Counted from the first letter of the stretch, positions 44,901-53,292 are shown. The stretch: 64,000 nt of DNA from Anaerolineales bacterium UBA6055 (GCA_002428985.1 DIYL01000059.1:271195-335194), one strand, 5' to 3'. The notes: a model not told the origin generated them from the letters alone. Made by a program: numbers and translations.

Positions 44901-47657
44901 AGATGCAGACAAATCGACCATCGGAGCATCATCATCTGCTGATAAATCCAAACCAAAATCATCAGAGGTATCATCCTCTGTTGTATCCATCTCACTAAAC
45001 AAGTCTAATGCGTCATCATCAGCCTCGCCAAAATCAAGCGCATCATCTTCAAAGCTCAACATCTCGTCAAGCATTGCATCATCACCAAATAAATCATCCG
45101 GCATCGGCGGAGGTTCCGTATCACCAAGATCATTTGTAGCGAGTGCATCATCTTCATCATCGAAGAAACTAGGCATCAATTGCTCGGCTGCCTGTTGCGC
45201 TTCTTCAGAAAAATCACCCGTTTGTGCGAGTCCTACATTGTCGTCTTCTTCATCATCCATCCCCATCCAAGCGAGCGGGTCAAGCTCTTCCGATTCGAAT
45301 GATTCATCGACTTCACTACCACCATCTTCAAGCCATGCCATCGGGTTCATATCAACAGACTCAAACCCTGTATCTTCTTCATCTTCTAAGTCAAACAGAC
45401 TTGATTTTTCGGCATCAGCATCAAATTCAATCCCACTTGCTAACATCCACGCATCGGGATCATCAGGATTAATCGGTTCAGCAGGTGATGCATCATCGAG
45501 TATGCTATTCAGTTCGTCTTCATCACCAAACAAATCGACCATGTCGTCATCGTCATCATCAAACATACCTGTCAAACCTGTTGGTGTGCGTTGAGCATCG
45601 GGTGACGTTTCAATATTTTCTAATTCTTCAAGCCAATCACTATCAGCATCAGCCGGAGCATCTGGAATCTGATCAGCAAACTCTTCAGGTAATGTGAGTT
45701 CTCCTGTATCAACATTGCTTTTTTGCGCATCAACCAACCAAGACATATCCTCTTGTTCGTCTTCATCCAATGTACTCAGCAACCCTGTTAATCCAGTTGA
45801 GGTATTGTCCTGTATTGGGGATTCAACATCTATATTCATCGCAGGGATTGTTTCCTGCTGTGACATACCCTTCATTTTTTCCAGACGATCCATCAGTCCA
45901 TCAGGTAAGTCATCCGTGTGCATCCCTTCAGGCAATCGGAGTTCATCAGTATCCAACGTTTTAGAGGCTTCTTGTTGGGTATCCTCAACATCGTCAAAGA
46001 ACGCATTGTCATCCATGTCACCAAACAGATCATCCAAATCCGCATCAGCATCGGCAACGGATACATCATCATCCATGTCGCCAAACAGATCATCCAAATC
46101 CGCATCAGCATCAGCAACGGATGCATCATCATCCATGCCACCGAACAGATCATCCAAATCTGTATCAGCATCAGCAACAGATGCATCAGCACCCATGTCA
46201 CCGAACAGATCATCCAAATCTGTATCAGCATCGGCAACGGGTACATCATCATCCATATCGCCAAACAGATCATCTAAATCAGCATCAGCATCAGCAACAG
46301 ATGCATCAGCACCCATGTCACCGAACAGATCATCTAAATCCGTATCAGCATCAGCATCAGATACATCATCATCCATATCACCGAATAGATCATCCAAATC
46401 CGCATCAACATCAGCAACGGATACATCATCATCCATGTCACCGAACAGATCATCTAAATCCGCAGCAGCATCGGATACATCATCATCCATATCGCCAAAC
46501 AGATCATCCAAATTCGCATCAACATCGTCGAATGCTAGCTCATCATCGACACCACCAAACAAATCATCCAAGTCGGCATCGGCATCATCAATGGATAGAT
46601 CATCATCAACACTATCGAACAACGCGTCAAGCTCATCAGACGCGACAGAACTGTCCCCGTCATCAAGCTCATCTACACGAGCTTGCCAATCATCAGACAA
46701 TAAATTTTCGAGATCATCGGTTACCTTGAGTGGTGCGGCATCATTGTCATCTTCAAGCATCGCGACCAAGTCGTCGTCATCAAGGCTGTCATCAACATCC
46801 CCAATATCGTCGTCATCATCTGTAAGTGCATCCATCACACCGATAGTGCTTAACCAATCAGGGTTAGCACTCGTCAGTTCACGACGCGAGAGGCTTTCAT
46901 AATCAAGTTCGTCGATTTCAATAAGAGATTCAGGTGCTTGCTCACCTGTCGCCACACGATAAGCAAGGTATGGATTCAGGTCTTCAATACGGCTGAGATA
47001 CCGTTGTGCATCGGAGGGTCGTTGTTCAGCGAGCCATAAATCCGTCAAAATCCGATTTGCCACTAACGAATATGGTAAAACATCGAGAATTTCGACCGCA
47101 CTTTCAGCTGAATCTAGCTGCTTACCCATAAACCATAGTGCGCGTGCTCGCAAAATTTTCAAATCAATGCGATTAGGATAACGTTCCAGGGCTTTATCTA
47201 ATACAGCTATCGCTTGTGGATATAATTCATTGCGGATGTGTTGTTGTGCTACCGCCCCTGCAGTTAATTGCAGACGCTTGACGTCTTTACCGCGATGTTG
47301 CTTATATAACGTACGAATCTGCTCAATCGCATCAGCATTGTTCGGTTGTTGATCAAAAGCACGTTCAGCATGCCAGATCGCATCATCATAGTTTTCTAAT
47401 TTTTCATAAATTTTGCTCAAGCGAGAATGTGCGAGGAAATCATGTGGTGATGCGCCTAATAACCGTCGGAAGACTTCTGCTGCTTCGTCCCAACGGGATG
47501 TTCCAAACAATGCCTGTCCCAATTGGCTATATGCCTTCAAATTCTTGGGATGTGCCTTGAGTATATGACGACTGTGGGCAATCACTTCGTTGAACTTATT
47601 CTGTTCTAATAAGCGGTCTATCCGATGTTGATAAACACTTAAGCTAATTTCCGCCAT
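41967..47657 (-). CDS. Giant acidic protein with N-terminal TPRs and hundreds of residues of D-W-L and LDDLFG repeats (1896 aa)
   Basis: Residues about 1-235 are TPR helices (L-K-A-Y-S-Q-L-G-Q-A-L-F-G, A-L-E-R-Y-P-N-R-I-D-L-K-I-L-R-A-R-A-L-W). From about 240 the chain is Asp/Glu-dominated and probably disordered. It contains ten copies of L-D-D-L-F-G with a 20-residue period (about 345-550), then L/E-D-P-M-A-W-L units, then more than 25 (P/A/L)-D-W-(L/M) motifs, several in a unit of about 30 residues with D-W-L-A-D-M-G-G-F-E-E. Near the C-terminus one motif lies in a basic patch (R-P-S-W-L-K-K-L-L-G-G-G). No signal peptide or membrane segment. First gene of the operon with 39250. Function unknown; multivalent docking is an inference. 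Confidence 0.8.
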   Translation of the reverse strand: MAEISLSVYQHRIDRLLEQNKFNEVIAHSRHILKAHPKNLKAYSQLGQALFGTSRWDEAAEVFRRLLGASPHDFLAHSRLSKIYEKLENYDDAIWHAERAFDQQPNNADAIEQIRTLYKQHRGKDVKRLQLTAGAVAQQHIRNELYPQAIAVLDKALERYPNRIDLKILRARALWFMGKQLDSAESAVEILDVLPYSLVANRILTDLWLAEQRPSDAQRYLSRIEDLNPYLAYRVATGEQAPESLIEIDELDYESLSRRELTSANPDWLSTIGVMDALTDDDDDIGDVDDSLDDDDLVAMLEDDNDAAPLKVTDDLENLLSDDWQARVDELDDGDSSVASDELDALFDSVDDDLSIDDADADLDDLFGGVDDELAFDDVDANLDDLFGDMDDDVSDAAADLDDLFGDMDDDVSVADVDADLDDLFGDMDDDVSDADADTDLDDLFGDMGADASVADADADLDDLFGDMDDDVPVADADTDLDDLFGDMGADASVADADTDLDDLFGGMDDDASVADADADLDDLFGDMDDDVSVADADADLDDLFGDMDDNAFFDDVEDTQQEASKTLDTDELRLPEGMHTDDLPDGLMDRLEKMKGMSQQETIPAMNIDVESPIQDNTSTGLTGLLSTLDEDEQEDMSWLVDAQKSNVDTGELTLPEEFADQIPDAPADADSDWLEELENIETSPDAQRTPTGLTGMFDDDDDDMVDLFGDEDELNSILDDASPAEPINPDDPDAWMLASGIEFDADAEKSSLFDLEDEEDTGFESVDMNPMAWLEDGGSEVDESFESEELDPLAWMGMDDEEDDNVGLAQTGDFSEEAQQAAEQLMPSFFDDEDDALATNDLGDTEPPPMPDDLFGDDAMLDEMLSFEDDALDFGEADDDALDLFSEMDTTEDDTSDDFGLDLSADDDAPMVDLSASDDGQDIMNDDFNNDWQKDDSDEELDPMAWLGDDDDNDSEFSELSGDDASDEEEVNLEDMFAQMSDEEDLELDDSGLEWLQGEELAESAGEIDFSIDDAEEEEELDPMAWLSDDPVEVDDAEEEVDPMAWLSDEDVEVAEADEGGTGMTDVLAALGDGDADGELDLFEEEPVEEDTGSHWLDNFELDESVGTEPQPAVDDEPEADWLSEIENTGEFEDAEQSNEIDWLTDDVADSSNFDGDDSGDDLFNFDDEAEPANDFNFDTDSLTAVDEPDWLSAIDTSDEVEELTEADASEDVDWLSADEEFSTDEDADDAVIDQPDWLSEMGAPVAEDSDVEEDVDELFGDIDFDDDAEEDSVLEQPDWLSDVSRDDDGEDEDDSVEGTEDWLSDLGDFDDGEDDLMVADDSAEAVSEDDSADWLSDMGGFEEEADEPVAQAAESADWLSGFDDDAEESDAEPKSITDELDWMAEEETEETVSEGDGADWLADMGSFEDEADAEPVSVTDELDWMAEEEADEPVAEAEDADWLSDMGGFEEETDEPVAEAEDADWLADMGGFEEEADDPVAQELDWLAEDDLSEETAVGATADVDYLEDVDPTTAESALDWMTDADDDDQLILDDVEEEPQGITDWLTGDDDQAYPDAEPVAENTDADDWLADIGGFESDESAMAMAEADDEGSEADNWLADIGGFEEDADEPIEASDEPDWMSNLPADEEYDYENDDTLVGLSLTDDDLEDAQSDDEPDWLAGMDEGDGVQDAFAEAVEDDFDWGQESSDLLDEVQTDDEPDWLADMGEGDGVQDAFSEEMSENSGALAGLSDINDYETKDELDVTYEEEPIAELDSPSDFEEELEHTPADSAPDWLNAMVPGLDNNFEVQETDPLDEVLLDEPETTKRTKGFDWLTDIVEEETGAMAPVVPKPAPPPAVPQRFNFSKRPSWLKKLLGGGTATAVQNDVDKTASSDDEFPDWLDVDDDDSVR
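46015..46614 (-). repeat. In-frame 60-bp minisatellite, about ten copies
   Basis: Ten consecutive units start at positions such as 46021, 46081, 46141, 46201, 46261, 46321, 46381, 46441, 46495 and 46555. The period is exactly 60 bp except for one 54-bp unit at 46441. Each codes L-D-D-L-F-G-x-M/V-x-x plus an acidic tail. Two adjacent pairs (units with G-A-D-A-S-V) suggest a higher 120-bp order, consistent with growth by unequal exchange. Both lengths are multiples of three, so the reading frame is kept. Confidence 0.9.
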
Positions 47658-47802
47658 GGTGATCCTGTATCAGTTGGTAGATGACCCAATTACTTATTTA
47701 ATGTATCTCTACGAATTATAACATATCCCATGAATTTCGGCTTCTCAACGATTAGCAAATTCGTCCTAAAACACAAATCCAACTTGGATTCCATGTAATC
47801 GC

Positions 47803-47830
47803 TTGACAAATATCAATTTCACACTAAAAT
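47803..47830 (+). promoter_or_regulatory. Promoter upstream of the MFS gene
   Basis: TTGACA (47803-47808), 16-bp spacer, TAAAAT (47825-47830). It lies 242 bp before the MFS start codon, giving a long leader. The first operator-like box starts 2 bp after the -10. Confidence 0.65.
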
Positions 47831-47831
47831 A

Positions 47832-48005
47832 AAAACAGTGTTCGGATTTCCATTTAGCGTTTTGAAATATTTTTTTGACATCACCAGAACAATGTTCGGA
47901 AACTAAGAAACGAATTTGCAGTTCGAGCGTATAGATAGCGGGGATAAAACAAAATATGAGGCAGGTGGCTTATTTTTTGCCTCATTCAGAACAGTGTTCT
48001 GGAAA
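47832..48005. promoter_or_regulatory. Three operator-like GAACAnTGTTC boxes before the MFS gene
   Basis: Three related boxes centred at 47838, 47892 and 47994: AAAACAGTGTTCGGATTTC, AGAACAATGTTCGGAAA and AGAACAGTGTTCTGGAAA. The third contains a perfect 13-bp palindrome (AGAACA-G-TGTTCT). All continue into (C/T)GGA on the right. The first overlaps the promoter start region. An 8-bp stem (ATGAGGCA 47956-47963 / TGCCTCAT 47978-47985) lies between boxes 2 and 3. The pattern suggests cooperative repression by a dimeric regulator whose gene is not in the window. The rest of 47658-48071 is non-coding. Confidence 0.65.
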
Positions 48006-48071
48006 TTTGAACTAAATCAATATCAGCATCGTATAACAGGTAGATGATGCATATCTAGAGGGAGACAAACT

Positions 48072-49415
48072 ATGACACAAGCAGAACTAAACATCGAAAG
48101 TAACGGCATTTATAAAAAACCAAAAGAAAAATCGACGGCACCATTTCGTCAGGTAATCGCAAATCGAGATTTCCGCCTCCTATGGATCGGGGAAGCGATT
48201 TCTCTACTTGGTGATCAATTCCATATGATTGCCTTACCGTGGCTGGTTCTACAGCTTACTGGCGACGCATTTCTAATGGGTACTGTCCTCGCCGTTGCCG
48301 CCATTCCCCGTGCAATTTTCATGTTGTTAGGCGGGGTGATCACCGATCGCTACTCACCACGTAATGTGATGCTCGCATCCAATATCATCCGCATGATGCT
48401 TGTCATTGCACTCACAGGGGTTGTACTGACCGGAACAATTGAAATCTGGATGATCTACATCATATCGCTCTTATTCGGGCTAGCAGATGCTTTCTATTTC
48501 CCAGCCAGTCAAGCCATTGTACCGAGCCTCATCCCGAACGAATTGCTCCAGACGGGCAACGCACTAGTACAAGGTACCATCCAGGTCAGCGTATTTTTAG
48601 GTCCTGTGCTTGCCGGATTTATGATTACCTTACTCAGTGCTGGTGCAGAAGGCGACCCAAGTATGGCGGGTATCGGTCTCGCATTTGGTTTGAATGCACT
48701 CACCTTCTTGTTTTCTGCCCTCACCTTATTGATGATGAGCAGTCATCGCCTTACTGCTACTAATTCAGATGCGGATGAACAATCTGTGATTGGTGCCATC
48801 AAGGAGGGCTTTAGCTTTATCCTCAGTGATAAACTCATGACCAAAGTATTTGCCGTGTCGGTTGCCATCAACTTTTTATTGAACGGCCCGATTGTGATTG
48901 GCATCCCAGTACTAGCAGACACACAATATCCAGAAGGTGCTGCCGCATTCGGTATGATTATGTCTGGCTTTGGGGGTGGTGCATTAATCGGGATTATCAT
49001 GGCAGGTGCATTACCCCGCCCCAATCCTAAATACATGGGAACAATCATCATGATTGCCGTGTCCTGCTTAGGCATTGCAGAAGTAATTCTTGTTGCCACC
49101 AACTCCACATTATTAGCAACGCTCGCAGTTGCAGTAGCAGGTGCGGGGAACGGGTATGTCAATGTCATGTTGATCACATGGTTACAATCGGCAGTACCAT
49201 CACGCATGATTGGACGCATGATGTCAGTCTTGATGTTTGCTAGCGCAGGAACAGCCCCAATTGGTCATGCTGTAACCGGTGCATTGGTGAGCATCAGTCC
49301 AGTCGCAACCATGTCCGGTGCAGGCGTACTCGTTATGTTAACCGCAGCATGGATGCTCCGTGATAAAGACATCAATGCAATGGGCTTTGCAATGGAAACA
49401 AACCCACAACATTAG
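48072..49415 (+). CDS. MFS transporter (MFS_3/EntS-like exporter)
   Basis: A 447-residue protein with about 12 membrane helices. The N-terminal F-R-L-L-W-I-G-E-A-I-S-L-L-G-D-Q-F and the loop G-G-V-I-T-D-R-Y-S-P-R-N-V-M are typical of the MFS_3 group, which includes the siderophore exporter EntS and macrolide exporters. Substrate unknown. AGAGGGAGA gives a strong ribosome site. The unusual long leader with three palindromic boxes points to inducible expression, as expected for a drug or siderophore exporter. Confidence 0.88.
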   Translation: MTQAELNIESNGIYKKPKEKSTAPFRQVIANRDFRLLWIGEAISLLGDQFHMIALPWLVLQLTGDAFLMGTVLAVAAIPRAIFMLLGGVITDRYSPRNVMLASNIIRMMLVIALTGVVLTGTIEIWMIYIISLLFGLADAFYFPASQAIVPSLIPNELLQTGNALVQGTIQVSVFLGPVLAGFMITLLSAGAEGDPSMAGIGLAFGLNALTFLFSALTLLMMSSHRLTATNSDADEQSVIGAIKEGFSFILSDKLMTKVFAVSVAINFLLNGPIVIGIPVLADTQYPEGAAAFGMIMSGFGGGALIGIIMAGALPRPNPKYMGTIIMIAVSCLGIAEVILVATNSTLLATLAVAVAGAGNGYVNVMLITWLQSAVPSRMIGRMMSVLMFASAGTAPIGHAVTGALVSISPVATMSGAGVLVMLTAAWMLRDKDINAMGFAMETNPQH

Positions 49416-49433
49416 ACCATCGAGAACATACGA

Positions 49434-49459
49434 AGGGCGATAACTAAGATTGTCGCCCT
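49434..49459. terminator. Hairpin between convergent MFS and MscS genes
   Basis: AGGGCGATAA (49434-49443) and TTGTCGCCCT (49450-49459) pair along 10 positions with one wobble or mismatch around a 6-nt loop, 18 bp after the MFS stop. No T-run on either side. Confidence 0.55.
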
Positions 49460-49468
49460 GTCAATCAC

Positions 49469-50677
49469 CTATGTCTGATCTTCAACATCCCCCGTGCCTT
49501 CACTCTGGTTCGATTTGACATCTTCATTATCTCTTGGAACACGCAACATCCGACGCTGAGCCATCGTAAGCGGTTCTTCAGGGTTCGATACCCCCGGCAT
49601 ATTTTCGATGTAAACCGATTGACTTGGGTATGCAAACCCGAGCCCAAGTTGTTCCACAATTTCCATAATATCTAGATATAAGTCTTCTTTACGTGCCGTA
49701 AATGCCCCCCAGTCAGCTAACAAAACCTGACAGATTACCAATATATCGAGGGAACTTGACCCAAACTCCACAAAATGCACGACAACCGTATCAGGGTCTA
49801 CATCATCAGCATTTTTGAGTAACTCACGCACATGATGGACAAACGCCCGTATCTGTTGCGAGGTTGCATCATAAGTTAACCCAATCGTAAAGTTCATGCG
49901 CCGTTTTTCTAGACGTGACCAATTCAAAACTACTGCATTCGTCAACAGATTATTCGGCACAGTCACCAATGCTTGATCAAGTTGTCGCACCCGTGTTGAC
50001 CGCATCCCGACATGTTCCACCACACCACTGACATCCGGCGTTTTGATAAAGTCACCCACTTCAAATGGATTATCTGTGACAATCGCTGCAAACCCAAATA
50101 TATTCGACACTGTATCTTGTGATGCCAGCGAAATCCCGATACCAACCACACCCAGCGACGCTACTAACGCAGCAACATCAAAATTGAGTTCCTGTAAAAT
50201 AAAGATCGCACCGAAAGCAATAATGGTGTATTTAGCCAGTGTGTTCAAAAATGGGAGCAAACGCTCAGGTATTGATATGCCAGTCACCCGTCTAAAAATC
50301 TCAGGACGCAACGAAACAATATTGAAGACCTTAACTAAACCATAAAACCCAGCACCCACAATCAACGTCCGCGCCAGTGTCTCAGCAATCTCCTGAACTT
50401 CTGGACCGAAGTTGAATAGATTGACGGTGATAATCAGAGAGAAACCGACAATCGCAATCCGTATCGGCGGAAGAATTTGGGTAATGAGCTGGTCATCAAT
50501 AATCGTATCGGTCCGTTTTGCCAATGTCCGTAACGGACGAATCAGAATAATAGTCAACACCTGCCGCAAAATTAAAATAAGAATAATTGAGACAATTAAT
50601 AAGATTAAGTTGAGGATTATATCTTGAACAAGTGGTGACAGGTCATTCAAGAATGGCAATTGTTGAACAATATCCAT
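49469..50677 (-). CDS. MscS-family mechanosensitive channel
   Basis: A 402-residue protein with several N-terminal membrane helices (about 20-50, 68-90, 100-115, 140-165) and the pore-lining helix with A-A-L-V-A-S-L-G-V-V-G-I-G-I-S-L-A-S-Q-D, followed by the MscS beta domain (N-P-F-E-V-G-D-F-I, then V-E-H-V-G-M-R-S-T-R-V-R, V-P-N-N). It should release solutes under hypo-osmotic stress. The C-terminal 60 residues are hydrophilic and acidic. A weak purine-rich site precedes the ATG. Confidence 0.9.
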   Translation of the reverse strand: MDIVQQLPFLNDLSPLVQDIILNLILLIVSIILILILRQVLTIILIRPLRTLAKRTDTIIDDQLITQILPPIRIAIVGFSLIITVNLFNFGPEVQEIAETLARTLIVGAGFYGLVKVFNIVSLRPEIFRRVTGISIPERLLPFLNTLAKYTIIAFGAIFILQELNFDVAALVASLGVVGIGISLASQDTVSNIFGFAAIVTDNPFEVGDFIKTPDVSGVVEHVGMRSTRVRQLDQALVTVPNNLLTNAVVLNWSRLEKRRMNFTIGLTYDATSQQIRAFVHHVRELLKNADDVDPDTVVVHFVEFGSSSLDILVICQVLLADWGAFTARKEDLYLDIMEIVEQLGLGFAYPSQSVYIENMPGVSNPEEPLTMAQRRMLRVPRDNEDVKSNQSEGTGDVEDQT

Positions 50678-50796
50678 AATCTGTGTCTTTCTGTAAAAAT
50701 TAACAATTCAAGTTGAATGTAACATCTGGAAAGTCTTGAGAGATAAGTCGACAGGCAAAAAATGTCTAAGCCCTACGAATACCTATATGAAGCTTT

Positions 50797-50820
50797 GTAG
50801 GGACAATGCCTGCATTGTCC
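50797..50820. repeat. Palindromic GTAGGG-type intergenic repeat
   Basis: GTA then GGGACAATGC / GCATTGTCC: perfect 9-bp arms (GGACAATGC with GCATTGTCC) around CT. It lies between the kinase-like and MscS genes. Confidence 0.7.
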
Positions 50821-50856
50821 GCAAACTAACAAAATAATCTCAAAACATACCAGACA

Positions 50857-51570
50857 TCATATAATCATGCCCAACTCTTGGGAATTGTTCAAGTCATGAG
50901 GATAATCAATCTGGTAAAAGGGATGAAAATGTTCGGAAATCAATGTCATCATTTGCCGTTGGCTACGGGAACCATCATTTACTATGCAACTTAGACCATG
51001 TGATTCAGCCTGTTTTCGAATCAGATTTCCAAATCGTAAATCACGCTGTAAATGGTTCTGCCATGCTAGTTGCGGATCAGAGGTGTCAAGATGATACTGT
51101 GGCTTGCCTCGCCGTTCATAGGATTCGCGTTTGAATTCAGCAGAGGGAAATAACCAAACAGACTGCTGCGGATTCTGTTGCAGAGGTACAATCAGATCGG
51201 GTAATAAACCAAACCACTCAACAACAATGGGCTTGGGTGGCATTTCAAGCAATTCATTGACAATAACCTGAATTTTCTCGATGGATACCGCAACCTGAAT
51301 CTCAACCATACGTTCCACGCTGATCGTAACCCAGCGTTCATCGACTGTCATGTTCAAAAACTGCGAGAAAGCAGGTCGGTGCTCAGGTGTAATCTCGTTC
51401 ATTGGAGTTTTTCTAAAATCGCCGAGATATACTTCCAGCCCATATTGGTCTGCCAATAACTTTGCGCTTGTTGTCTTACCAGCATCTGTTGCTCCACCTA
51501 TCCATAGAACATGGCTCAGCGCTTGTTTCAGTCGAGGTAGGTCTTTTGCTTTCCATAAAGATGTAGTCAT
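50857..51570 (-). CDS. P-loop kinase-like protein
   Basis: A 237-residue protein beginning with a strand and Walker A motif, W-I-G-G-A-T-D-A-G-K-T-T (23-34), typical of small-molecule kinases of the uridine/gluconate kinase class. V-V-E-W-F-G-L-L-P (about 137-145) may provide the acidic Walker-B-like residue, and R-E-S-Y-E-R-R-G-K the lid arginines. Substrate unknown. The start at 51570 is chosen because GGAG lies 6 bases upstream; the frame also opens at 51606 but without a ribosome site. It is divergent from the FG-GAP gene; a weak hairpin with T-run (51752-51780) is the only other signal in the 308-bp gap. Confidence 0.7.
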   Translation of the reverse strand: MTTSLWKAKDLPRLKQALSHVLWIGGATDAGKTTSAKLLADQYGLEVYLGDFRKTPMNEITPEHRPAFSQFLNMTVDERWVTISVERMVEIQVAVSIEKIQVIVNELLEMPPKPIVVEWFGLLPDLIVPLQQNPQQSVWLFPSAEFKRESYERRGKPQYHLDTSDPQLAWQNHLQRDLRFGNLIRKQAESHGLSCIVNDGSRSQRQMMTLISEHFHPFYQIDYPHDLNNSQELGMII

Positions 51571-51878
51571 ACAGTGCTCCAATAGCAATATTATCACCGA
51601 TAGCACAGTAGCACAGATTTGTATTGCATCATGCGGATTATGGTCGAGTTGACCTAAAAATATGACAAATCCGTTTCAAGGCGTTATACTCCCGTTTTGT
51701 AGGCCTCTGCCATTCTGTAACGCATCAAATAATCGCTTCGAATACTTAACAGTCTGCTTGATCTACGGCAGATTATTTTTATCACCGCTTACTTTACAAT
51801 CACTAACTTTACACTTTTGATAGATTTTTCCGCTTCAATCAACAACGAGATTGACTATACAGGAGAACCACATCACAC

Positions 51879-53183
51879 ATGAAACGCTTAGGTTTATTGC
51901 TATTACTGATTATGTTGTTGTCTGCTACACTTGCCTTTTCACAGGACGATACTACAGACGAGGATACTGATTTGTTAGACCGTTATTTTTATACATTCCA
52001 TAACCCCGCCGGAAACCGACTTGTGCGTGGGAGTGGGTCATTCCCCGATGTTGAAATGTATGATATTCAATTACAAGGCACCCCTGCATGGGCAGTGGCA
52101 TATGCTATGGAAACCGCCATATGGCATGTCGTTATGGAAAACGGCGACCTAGAAGTCATCGAAGTACAACCCAATGAAACCGTGCAATCCCTCGGATTCC
52201 AGCCAAACTGGTTTGATGGTGCGCAACCGCCCTTAGTGGGTGTATCGATGGTGGAAGGCACCTATGTCATGCGCAGTGACACAACTGTTGCACCTTACAC
52301 ACACCCAATCCCCGTAAACGACTTCGAAGTGTTATACATTAACCGTGACGGCGATGTCGTACTCGGGCGTGAAGAGGGGATTGTTACCAGCCTCCCACTC
52401 AATGCTCAACCCGACGCACGTATGGTCATGAACAAAGTCGGACAGATTGCACTATATGCCAACAGCACCGACCAACGCTATGTCCACGGCATCATGGGGG
52501 ATAATTTTGAAGGCTCGACCCTGATCGTATTAGATATTAAAGATAGCGAGATTCGTGTCTTAGCCCGAGTTGACTTACTCGGCGAAGACATATATGAAGG
52601 GGTTTCACCATTCTGGGCAGACCTTAATGGCGATGGTACCGAAGACCTTGTCACAACAGTTGCCAATGGCACATTCGGCGCAAAACTTCGCGCATACACT
52701 TGGGATGGAAGCAGAATCGTTCAAGAAGTCGACGGTCCAGCTATCGGGCAAGGTAATCGTTGGCGGCATCAATTGACAGCGGGGCCATTTGGTCCAAATG
52801 GCGAGATTGAAATTGCCGATGTCCTCACCCCACATATTGGTGGCACACTCGAATTTTATCGCCTCGAAGATTCATCGTTAAATATTGTCGAATCCTTCCC
52901 ATCAGTGACAACGCACCTCATCGGCTCACGTAATCTCGATCAAATAGCCGCTGGTGACTTTAACGGGGATGGTCGCCCCGAAGTATTAGTCATGAATACC
53001 GGACGCAACGCGATTATCTCGGTACAACACAATGCCGATGGTGCCGAACAGATGTGGCGCTTTGATGCTGGCGATGAAATTGTGACCAACTTCGCCCCCG
53101 TCGAACTACTCGAAGGACGACTCGGTCTAGCAGTCGGCACCAAAGACGGTCGCCTCCGCATCTGGATGCCACGCTCTTGGTAA
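51879..53183 (+). CDS. Exported FG-GAP/VCBS-repeat protein
   Basis: A 434-residue protein with a signal peptide (core about 5-18, likely cut after F-S-Q near 22). The second half has FG-GAP/VCBS-type blades with calcium-loop lines D-L-N-G-D-G-T-E-D-L-V (about 247-257) and D-F-N-G-D-G-R-P-E-V-L-V (about 364-375), as in integrin-like seven-bladed propellers. It is probably a surface or periplasmic binding protein. AGGAGA precedes the ATG. Confidence 0.8.
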   Translation: MKRLGLLLLLIMLLSATLAFSQDDTTDEDTDLLDRYFYTFHNPAGNRLVRGSGSFPDVEMYDIQLQGTPAWAVAYAMETAIWHVVMENGDLEVIEVQPNETVQSLGFQPNWFDGAQPPLVGVSMVEGTYVMRSDTTVAPYTHPIPVNDFEVLYINRDGDVVLGREEGIVTSLPLNAQPDARMVMNKVGQIALYANSTDQRYVHGIMGDNFEGSTLIVLDIKDSEIRVLARVDLLGEDIYEGVSPFWADLNGDGTEDLVTTVANGTFGAKLRAYTWDGSRIVQEVDGPAIGQGNRWRHQLTAGPFGPNGEIEIADVLTPHIGGTLEFYRLEDSSLNIVESFPSVTTHLIGSRNLDQIAAGDFNGDGRPEVLVMNTGRNAIISVQHNADGAEQMWRFDAGDEIVTNFAPVELLEGRLGLAVGTKDGRLRIWMPRSW

Positions 53184-53259
53184 ACCTTCTATTTTTGCCT
53201 TATCACACTCATACCTTGAGGTAGAAAGAGAAGATTCTAAAATCTCAAAAGTCTTAAAG

Positions 53260-53292
53260 TCCCTCTCCCGCGTAGCGAATTGGGAGAGGGAT
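53260..53292. repeat. CCCTCTCCC/GGGAGAGGG inverted repeat
   Basis: Perfect 9-bp arms (53261-53269 and 53282-53290) around a 12-nt loop, followed by ATTTAGGGTGAGGG. This wording is a common dispersed intergenic repeat in many bacteria. Here it stands between convergent genes and can serve as a terminator-like hairpin. Confidence 0.65.

Noticed and set aside
46015..46614. CRISPR-like regular array
   Set aside because: There are no unique spacers: the whole 60-bp unit repeats, keeps the reading frame and codes a conserved 20-residue peptide.
44461..46902. Very long plus-strand open frames (377 and 402 residues, Ser-rich) opposite the giant acidic gene
   Set aside because: They result from GAT/GAC/GAA codons giving stop-poor Ser/Ile/Phe codons on the other strand. 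Sequence is low-complexity, no ribosome sites or domains are seen, and the minus frame has clear TPRs.
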